Below the pieces are notes generated by a model that did not search any database, had not been told where the DNA came from, and was given only the letters and a program-made list of their open reading frames with translations. A stretch of DNA of 64,000 bases from Crotalaria pallida. Taxonomy: Eukaryota > Streptophyta > Magnoliopsida > Fabales > Fabaceae. The stretch is taken from the NCBI GenBank assembly GCA_037953625.1, contig CM075651.1, forward strand, positions 140,210,501 to 140,274,500, given 5' to 3'. Below are positions 55,851-64,000 of this stretch, in pieces. Position 1 is the stretch's first letter. Each line of letters opens with the position of its first letter. A program made the translations under genes and the position numbers.

Positions 55851-57265
55851 AGCCTTACCAACAAGTCTGAAATGACTCACATGCATCACATGACTCACAT
55901 GTGCTGCATCAGCTGAAGACTTTTTGCAACATTCATGTTCCTCATCATTATTTTTTACCTATCCAAAATTGAGGACAAACACCATTAGGCCTCGAAAACA
56001 ATTCAAAGTAGTTACTTAAATCATAGGGAACACTGGAAACTTGACATATAGCAGAAACAGTTTAAGTTGCAACAAAGAGTAAGATCTGTGAGCATCCACA
56101 AACGACATTCGGAAGCATAGAAAAAGAAGAACAAGACAGGAAAAAAAGAAAGCTCAAGACCCAAAACCAAATTGGAGAAATGTCCCTGCATTTACACCAA
56201 ACTTTAAATGACCAACATTTACTGGGATTAAACAAGTAAAAAATGACCAAAATGAAGTTCTTGCTGTAATTTTCTCCCCTCACTTTCCTATTTATTCTCT
56301 CCACTCCGGTTAGTTGTAATTGTTGTTCACTAGCTGTAATTGTTCCCCTCTTTATTTTCTCCACTCCCACTAGCTGCTCCTCTTTGAACTTGAGATTATA
56401 CAAGTATTCCACTGAACAAAAATTTAGTAACAATGTTGCATGGTAATCAGTTAATCAAGGCACACAACTAGCGACCATTACCGGTTTCCTGTAGGTCCAA
56501 CATGCAGGCTAGGCTCTGGCTCAATCATACGCACTTTACCATTTACTAGACAAGTCAAGGTTCAGGCGCAATTTAAGATTTGAGCCCCCGTAAATCATGA
56601 ATTGCTTAATATTGGGATCTCATTAAATTGAACTTGAGATTGTACTAATATTGGGCATATTGCAATGGAAAAACAAATAGCAACAATGATGCAGTTAATA
56701 AATTGAAATTCAGATGCACCTGAATAAACAATTATAGCCTTTCTGTTTTCTTGTCCAATATCTCTGTTTCTCGTCTGTATAAATTTTTTGAAGAATACTC
56801 TAAATCATCAGCAATTATTTTCTACAAACATTTCATAGTATAGGAGAAAGAACTTCAACTTCAAAATGTAGGCTGTTTGAATAACATACTACAATCCAGA
56901 TTTTGCACTGACAAGAAATTACAAAAGTGCAAGAATCTTTGAATGAAAACTTCATTAGAATTATACATTGGACAACATGACAGAGGATGGCATTTTTGTA
57001 ACATAAAATTTTTCCACATAACAACAACAGGTTAAAGCAAAATAGGTTCACTGAAAATAAACAATAATAACAGGATTCAGTCTTCATCTCCGGCACAAAC
57101 ACATACATTCAATATTCACTCCAAGCACACAAACCTGAAGCAAGTTAAAACTAAACATTATCAAGTAACTAACTTAATTCAATATTTTTAACTTCATACA
57201 ATTATTTCAGATTCAAAACAGAAATTTCATTAAAAAAACAAAATTATACCTCTTTCGACGCCACA
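55851..57265. other. 3' region of the FRS pseudogene and intergenic sequence
   Basis: No convincing gene. Open frames on the minus strand (56,062-56,433, 56,833-57,108) are Cys/Phe/Leu-rich and without family features. Confidence 0.5.
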
Positions 57266-59512
57266 TTATCCCGACATCGCATCAAACGAAGTCTCCGGAC
57301 CACACTCATATTGTCTTTTTAACATATCCACTTGTGATGCAATTGGGCAACTATTCCTAGTATGGCCAACTATTCTACATATCCCACACTTTGTCACCCT
57401 CTTCTTTTTATAGTTGTTGCTTGTAGAACATGTAGCACCACAGTTTGTTTTACTCCTAATGACAGCTGGGTCCCTAGCCACATTTTCTTCGTTCTCATCC
57501 TCATCATCATGAAGAGAAACAACCTCATCATCATTACTCGCATTCTTACTTTCTAAGCATAAAACAGTTGCAGCAATAGCTTTCCTTTGGATTGTATAAT
57601 CATCAACATTTCCACAAGCAGCTTTGCACAAACGCCTGCACCAATCCATGAGGCCACCAAACCGACAATATTTCAAAGTTTCCTCAGCCCATGGTACATT
57701 CTGGGTGGACAAATCAAAATTTAACTGGGCATTTTTTTTCCACCTATCCAACAATAAGCAATCTGGTAACTCATTGATGTCCAACGCAAACAACACTGCA
57801 ATGATGTGAGCACAAGGTATACCAAAAGACTCCATCTTCATACAGGAACATCTAAAGGATACCTCATTTTCATTGTAACATACTAGCCACATACTCTCCT
57901 CCCGTTCGTACCTCACAACTTCATAAATCCTAAAAGAGGGCGTATCCTTGAATCCAGGGACTCTCATGTACATGGCATCAATGATATATGATCGAAACAT
58001 GTAAAAAATCTCTCTTGTGAACACTTTGGCAGCATGCCTTTCCAAAGAGACCAAATGAGTCTGCATTACTGGTTCGCCGTTCAATGAATTAAAATCAGCC
58101 TCTAACTTAGTGTTTCTCATGGCATTTACTGCACGTTCAAAATGTTGTATGAGTTCAGTGAGATCATTCCTATGACAGATAAACTTGCCAAGTTGGGCAT
58201 GGAAAGCCACACATCGGGATGTTGTCCTGAATCCCGCAAAAAATTTTCCCCTCATGTAAGCTGTAGCCCACATGTCTTTCGTCTTGATGATGGTTGAAAC
58301 CCATGGGTGTTCCTCAAGCGAAAGTTGCTTAACCAACAACTTCCACTTCTGTTCAAATCTCCCAACCTCGTAATCACTAAGCATGCATTTTCTAAATAGG
58401 TGGGTGAAATGCGTATTCCCAACATTCACCGACGCATTACGGATTAGATGTCATGCGCAAAGCCGATGATGTGCTTCAGGAAAAACCAACCCAATCACAT
58501 TTTTCATAGACAATGCAACATCAGTAATGACTGATTTTGGAGCCTTTCCATTCATAGCATCCATGAATGTGTTCAAAACCCATTCATAGGTGCTTTGAAT
58601 CTCATCGCTTACAATGGCTGTAGCAAATACAACGGTCATATTATGATGGTTAACACCAGAAAATACAATAATGGGACAATTGTATTTGTTTTTGCCATAT
58701 GTAGCATCAAACGCAAGAATATCTCCAAACACTTAGTAGTCATACCGAGAGCATGCATCGCACCAGAATAGTTTATCAATCCGACCATCCTCACTGATTG
58801 TGTGTCTCCAAAAAAACCCTGGTTCCTTTCTCTGCAACTCATTAAGATAAATTATAGCATTGCTTGTGTTGTCGTCTTTCGATTTCCTAAAAAGATGAAT
58901 CTTGTTGTACATATCTCGTTTCCTATAACCAACTTTATCATATCCACCTAAAACCCTTGCACGCAACTCATACACATGAGGTGTGCTAATACCCACAGCT
59001 CGCATAGTCATAAACTCATCAACATCCACATCCGTCATACGCCTTTGAGATCGATGCAACACTCCAAATTTCCCACCAAGGAGTTCATGACTATGGTCAT
59101 TGTTAAAATATTTAACACGCCATATTCCTATTCTCTTCTTCAACACAACACGCATTTAAGCTTTGCAGCCAAAACGAGTAACAGTTTTAGGCTCCCTCTT
59201 ACGTTCATTGTTGTTTTGAAGATATTTTCCCTTTCGCTGACCTTCACCACTACACACAAAATAGATTCGACATACAACTCCTTCCTTATTTTTCTTAACC
59301 TTATTCTTACGGATACTAAAACCACAATGGGTAGCCAAAGATTTATAAAATTCATATGCCATATCCTGGTTGGAAAAACAGTACTTGGAAATGTCATCAT
59401 CGCTGAGGTTTCCAAAATTTATGCAAGCTATATCACTAACTTCACCCACAAACCGAACAATGTCAGATGATTCTGCCACAACCTCATTACCTTCGTTATC
59501 CATTTCATTCAT
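57266..59512 (-). pseudogene. FAR1-related / MULE transposase pseudogene
   Basis: One continuous frame of 749 codons from 59,512 to 57,266, broken by three in-frame stops (TAA at 59,156, TAA at 58,733, TGA at 58,451). Order of domains: a FAR1 DNA-binding region (AYEFYKSLATHCGFSIRK), a MULE transposase domain (ILAFDATYGKNKY, VITDVALSMKNVIG, HHRLCA), a SWIM zinc finger (CSCMKMESFGIPCAH) and a C-terminal CCHC knuckle (CGICRIVGHTRNSC). This is the layout of FAR1-RELATED SEQUENCE proteins and of the Mutator transposases they come from. No frame shift is present and the motifs are well preserved, so inactivation by point mutation looks recent. Terminal inverted repeats were not found, so I cannot say whether it is a transposon copy or a domesticated gene that decayed. 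Confidence 0.9.
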
Positions 59513-59824
59513 ATCAAATCAGGACTGCATAAGTAATGCATATAAAATTTATTCAGCTACATAACTACTACATAAAGTATCTAATACAAGCAATAATTTA
59601 CATTATTTCAGATATAAACGTCAAAAACACAACTAATACTGTCATGTCATGCAACTATCAATCCTACACACATTATTATCATATTTCACATTTAAGAGTA
59701 ATGTAATGAGCCTAAAAGGGCAATATGGGAAAAATAATATAACTAAGTGTCATGTGCTTAGGGTGAAAGAAGGAGGTTAAAAGGCAACCTTGAGGGAGCA
59801 ATTAGGTGTGAAGAATTTAGAAGA
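59513..59824. other. Intergenic space between divergent genes
   Basis: 312 bp, AT-rich, shared upstream region of the FRS pseudogene (minus) and the GT61 fragment (plus). No clear TATA box for either. Confidence 0.45.
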
Positions 59825-60430
59825 ATGTCTACTCTCTCTCTATGGTTCCTTCTTCTTCTTCATCTCACTACTCTATGGTTACCATTTACTTTTAATCTAC
59901 CACCAATAGAGCCCCCAGACCTATCTAAGGTATCTTGTTGGAGTTCTCCAACGTATTTGGCCAAAATGCAACTAGGGACCTTTCTTCCTTTGCCACCAAA
60001 GCCACCGGATCCGAGTTGTTACCTCATACTAGTGATTCTAAAGCTCTCAATTGGTGTTGACACCAACCTGCTTATGGTCAAGGACACCAGCAACCACTTT
60101 CATGAATTCACTGATGTTCTTATTTCACTGTTTTTGACTTCTAGACAATTCAATGGAGAAGTACAATTCATCATAACTGATAAGAGGCCTCGGTTGATTG
60201 CAAAGTACCAACCAATTCTTAACAAGCTCTCTAACTATGAGATTATGGACGTTGATAGAGAGGATGAAGTACATTGCTTCCCAAGAGTGAGTGTTGGTCT
60301 CAAAAGGTACCAAAAAGAGCTCTGCATCGACCCTAAAAAATATTCATACCCCATATACCCCATCATCCTTTCTTTACCTTCTACCCCACATACCCCATAT
60401 ACCCCATCATCCTTTCTTTACTTTTCCTAG
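59825..60430 (+). pseudogene. GT61 glycosyltransferase fragment
   Basis: 201 residues. Residues about 80-175 (VKDTSNHFHEFTDVLISLF, FNGEVQFIITDKR, EVHCFPRVSVGLKRYQKEL) match the central part of plant GT61 enzymes, Golgi transferases that add xylose or arabinose to xylan or act on N-glycans. The family is normally about 450-550 residues, so the domain is cut on both sides. The N-terminus is a hydrophobic leader (MSTLSLWFLLLLHLTTLWLP) followed by a Pro-rich stretch unlike GT61. The last 25 residues come from two copies of a direct repeat (CCCCATATACCCCATCATCC, 60,350-60,420). The fragment lacks most of the catalytic fold and is unlikely to be active. Its place next to a MULE-type gene suggests transposon capture. 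Confidence 0.8.
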
Positions 60431-60884
60431 TTTGAATTAAGTCTATTGTATTCATATTCTACAACAACTTATCATTTAATCATTCTATCATATCAGTACA
60501 GCATTATAACTATTGCTACTTATTGAGTGCACTGCTATTATCTTAGATCTAATTTGTGCATTTGTGAGTGATTTTGATTATTTACCTAGATGGAAGGATC
60601 AGCTTCGTTACGAGTTATTACTGGGCATTAAAATACAAATTCAAGTTTACAAAACCAAAAAATTGTCTTCTGCAAAACTGTGAAATTAGAAAGTAATTTT
60701 GTCAATTTCGTTTTATTTTAATGACATATAAACTCATGTCACACATAATTAACCAGGCAAGTGTATGTTTTCAGTACCAAATGAAGATCTGGAAATATCA
60801 AGTAAATAGGCTCTAAAAAAATAAACAAAAAGGTCATAACTCAGTTCATACTCTACTATAAGATTTGAGAATCTGTACAACATC
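60431..60884. other. AT-rich intergenic sequence
   Basis: No gene or named repeat. Confidence 0.5.
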
Positions 60885-61286
60885 CTAGCTGCATTGCACA
60901 AACGTCAGATCAGCAAAAGATCTTGCAAATTGGTGCTTAAAGAAACACTTACATGTCAGATCAGCATATAAAGAGAACGATGGACCGGACTTCTTCAGCT
61001 TCGGTGGGTCGCGGCGTACGGGACGGTTCTCTGCGAGGGAGGTGGCGTTCGTCGTGAGCTTCTTGGAGGTGAGGTGTGGACCGATGATTCGTGTAGAGGG
61101 AGGGAGATTCGAAGTAGACACTAGGGTAGATAGATCGAAGGGAAGGAGTAGATTTGAAGGTGGAATGGGGTGTTGGAGCAGACACTGTGCGGAGGAGGTT
61201 GTTGTTGCTCTTTCTGAGAAGATGAGTGGAAGGGGGAAGGGAGCAGAGGAAAAAAAAACATTAATAAATTCTCTTTCTAACTTCAT
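60885..61286 (-). other. GC-richer segment, possible gene fragment
   Basis: A 133-codon open frame on the minus strand is Ser/Pro/Leu-rich in the middle (LSTLVSTSNLPPSTRIIGPH). GC content is higher than on either side, as in captured exons or 5' gene ends. No family is recognised, and the frame is also fairly open on the plus strand, so coding status is doubtful. Confidence 0.25.
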
Positions 61287-61289
61287 TAT

Positions 61290-62385
61290 AATTCAACCTC
61301 AAAATTTTCAATATTTACAAGTTTACCGGGTTCCAAAACAGTTTATCATAGGTTAAAAAAAAGGTGGATGGATCCACTTATAATAAAAAAGGTGGATATT
61401 AAAATCCTTCGGAAATTACTTGTGTATACATACATTTTATGTGGTGCTAGTAAAAATGGTTCCATTGGATGGATAGTAAAAGGCAACCTCCGGAAGGAGT
61501 TAGCGCTCACAACTAGCTGCAACTACAATGGGGGGAGACAACCTGGGTTACTGGGGAGAAGAAGAGAACACAATCGATATGATTTTAACTCTATCTCTGT
61601 AACTTTTTAAGTGAGCATAATAAAGCTTGCAAATATAACCTTCTAACAGGTAAGATTTGTGACTTGGTGCAGCTTCAGTGCTTCACCTATTGCAGTGGCT
61701 TAAAATATGGCGATTATCCAATAAAAAGGGGCCCACATCAAAAGTGTAGGATACTTGTTTGCTGCTAGCTGGAAAAACTAATATTGTGTTGCTTGTTTAT
61801 TGGATACAGAATCCGGCTTATAATACTTATTACTTTCACGTTTATTAAGAAGATTAATTGATTGTATTATATTTAATTTTCTTAAATTTATAAAAAATAT
61901 GGGTCTTGTTAACAAGTGTCTTAAGAACACTAGTTAAGGTTACTAAAGATGAAAAAATTGCATTAAATCAATATTATTTTTTCTCTCGAAAATCTCAAAA
62001 ATTACATTTTTCAATACTTATATTTTATACTTGGTTGTTTAACAAATGCCCTTACTTGTTAGCATTTGCCAAAAAATATAGGTATTCTAGGAAAATAGTA
62101 TTAAAAATGAAACAAAAATTAAATGATAAAACAATTTTTTAAATATATTTTAAAAAGTAACATTAGAAATGAATAAAATTCAAACAAATTATATTTCAAA
62201 ATGTATTTTTTGTTATTTATATTTCTATTAGAACAAACCGCGTATCAATTGGAATTGGTAAGCTGCGTTGAAAGATTTAGGAGTTGCCACTTGCCATATT
62301 TTCCTGTATTTCACATTTTCACTGGGTATTATACGCGTGGCATTCATTTACACAAATTAATTTTAAATTTGATTTTTTTTTTTAC
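61290..62385. other. AT-rich intergenic sequence
   Basis: No gene or clear repeat found. Confidence 0.5.
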
Positions 62386-62560
62386 ACCAACCGGTACCCG
62401 GATCTGGTTTATCCAGAATTCGACTCATCCGGTCCAATCCAACTGAGCTCGCACTAAGCGGTAGGGGTCTCCCAGCGGGGTTGCTCCATACCCAAGACTC
62501 GAACTCGAGACCAATTGGTTAAAGGACTGAGTGAGCTACCACTTGACCAACCCAGGTTGT
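62386..62560 (-). mobile_element. tRNA-derived SINE, third family
   Basis: On the minus strand it starts near CCTGGGTTGGTCAAGTGGTA (A box), has a B box in GGTCTCGAGTTCGAGTC, and ends with CCGGTTGGTGTAAAAAAAAA. A target duplication was not clear. Confidence 0.75.
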
Positions 62561-63210
62561 TATTAACAAAGTCGATTCGTATGAAATTTGTAATCTTAAT
62601 TTAGTTTATTTGATTTTTATTACTATAAGTCACAATTTAAAAAAATTTATAATTTTTTAAAGTCATTTCGCAGTTGAAAAAAATAAAAATAAAAAGCATA
62701 CTATACTTATACTAGTACTATAATAATTAAAAATAAATTTTTAATATTCTCATTTAGAAATTGGCTTTCACTCGGTTATCTTCACATATTGCATCCATTA
62801 TTAACTATTGATTTAAGTTAAATTTAAAGGTTTATATCATTTCTTTGTCAAGATCAAGTGACTTATTTTTTCGTTATTTTTTATTTGATCATCAAGCTAG
62901 TTTACGAAACTAACGATTTAAAATATTCTTAAATTCAGCTTGTTTATCTAAAATGAACTCGAAGTTCAAAACATTTGATTCATAAACTTAGTTTTTTAAA
63001 GTAATAATAAATTGAGTTTCAAATTAATTTTAAATTGCTTAGTCATCATTCCCTCCATAAATGAGAGATGAGAAACCCCTACTAACATTGACCGTTAGAA
63101 AAAAGAATTAAAAGAGTGATGATATCTTCTACAAAAAAAGAAAAAAAAAAAAAAAAGAGTGATGATATCCTCTAAGTATACATGGATATGACACATGTAA
63201 TAAAGTGATA
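62561..63210. other. AT-rich intergenic sequence
   Basis: Includes a short direct repeat around an A-run at 63,113-63,172 (AAAGAGTGATGATATC on both sides). No gene. Confidence 0.5.
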
Positions 63211-63504
63211 CTTTCTCTCTCCTTTAATCTAAGTGGTTTTTATCAAATTCACGCATATTAAAAAAATAATTATTACTTTCAATTTATCAAAAAATATGCT
63301 GCATTCCAAAGTTATCCCTATTTAAAACTTTACAACTCTATTCATTTATCTTTTTATTGTAATTATTACTCTATCACCCTTATGTAATTATGAGGGGTGT
63401 ATTTGGAATAAACTCTTTAATGCTACCTAGATATTCCAAAACGACTTATAAAAAGGGACAAAAAATTTACCAAAATGGTGCCCTATATTAAGGGACAGAG
63501 GGAG
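63211..63504. mobile_element. Stowaway-like MITE, third copy
   Basis: CTTTCTCTCTCCTTTAATCT at the left and AAGGGACAGAGGGAG at the right, with TA on each side. Confidence 0.65.
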
Positions 63505-63555
63505 TATTTTTCTTCATAATAATTGGTTTATGAGTGATTTATATTTTTTGAATTA

Positions 63556-63945
63556 GGATTCGTTGACATCAGGTGTAAAACTTGATCACTTACACCTTCA
63601 CATAACTTTTTATATATTAAGAAATTTGTCAATTCAACCGTTGAATTATATGTTATTATCATGACGATCATATATACTAAATTTTAGATCATTCGGATAT
63701 TCATATGTATGTAATCTAATAATGCATATTTACTCATATGTTAAATAACGTATTATCGTTAAAATAGAATAGTCAGATGAAGTATCAAACAATTTTTATA
63801 TTTTATGAAATTTTCTAGACTTAATCTACTTGATAATAACATATAATTTAACGGTTGAATTGACAAATTTCATAATATATAAAAAATTATGTGAAAGTAT
63901 AAGTGACCAGTTTTATTGCCGGTGTCAACGGATCGTAAGTCTATC
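63556..63945. mobile_element. MITE with ~110-bp inverted repeats
   Basis: GGATTCGTTGACATCAGG on the left and its inverse (GGTGTCAACGGATCG) on the right. Arms share GTCAATTCAACCGTTGAATT-type sequence. Same family as 34,753-35,228. Confidence 0.85.
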
Positions 63946-64000
63946 TTTTTATACAAGTATAAAATGGTTTTTTCTGTCGAGAAATTCTTCATATACCAGA

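Noticed and set aside
33364..62560. Functional tRNA genes at the SINE heads
   Set aside because: A/B-box-like motifs are present but no complete cloverleaf; A-rich tails and target duplications mark them as SINEs.

Overview
The window is plant nuclear DNA, very probably from an eudicot and most likely a legume. The evidence is AT-rich intergenic sequence, Sirevirus-type Copia and Tat-type Gypsy retrotransposons, Mutator, Stowaway and tRNA-SINE repeats, a plant S1-type self-incompatibility homologue, FAR1-type genes and a GT61 fragment. The species cannot be named from the sequence alone. All calls come from reading the sequence by eye; no database search was run.

Left part (1-27,800): three nested retroelements. 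(A) An outer plus-oriented element has its 3' LTR at about 26,670-27,816. Its body is GAAGGCG-rich and carries an antisense, intron-containing gene with a plant mobile domain. (B) A minus-oriented Sirevirus-like Copia element (5,764-25,001, target duplication CAAGC) landed inside the first exon of that antisense gene. (C) A plus-oriented, non-autonomous Tat-like Gypsy element (8,489-16,990, duplication AGACG) landed inside an extra ORF of B, downstream of pol. Each insertion can be collapsed to one target-site copy with the host reading frame continuing across the junction, so the order of events is read directly from the DNA. All three elements are now damaged.

Middle part (27,800-48,000): mostly small repeats. 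A Mutator-type foldback element (28,822-32,858) is split by a 3.5-kb solo LTR. There are several MITEs, three or four tRNA-derived SINEs, a 638-bp solo LTR (42,921-43,558) and a TRIM remnant. Likely host genes are a small acidic/basic protein gene (35,753-36,169) and an S-protein homologue (38,803-39,243, minus). A second S-protein homologue (46,990-47,181 plus 3' flank near 46,000) has lost its middle to MITE sequence.

Right part (48,000-64,000): a FAR1-like/OTU-protease fusion gene (50,220-51,658, plus) with one homopolymer frame break; a near-perfect ~620-bp palindrome (about 52,808-53,435); a FAR1-related/MULE transposase pseudogene in one frame with three stops (57,266-59,512, minus); and, divergently from it, an N-terminally fused GT61 glycosyltransferase fragment (59,825-60,430, plus). 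The remainder is AT-rich repeat sequence.
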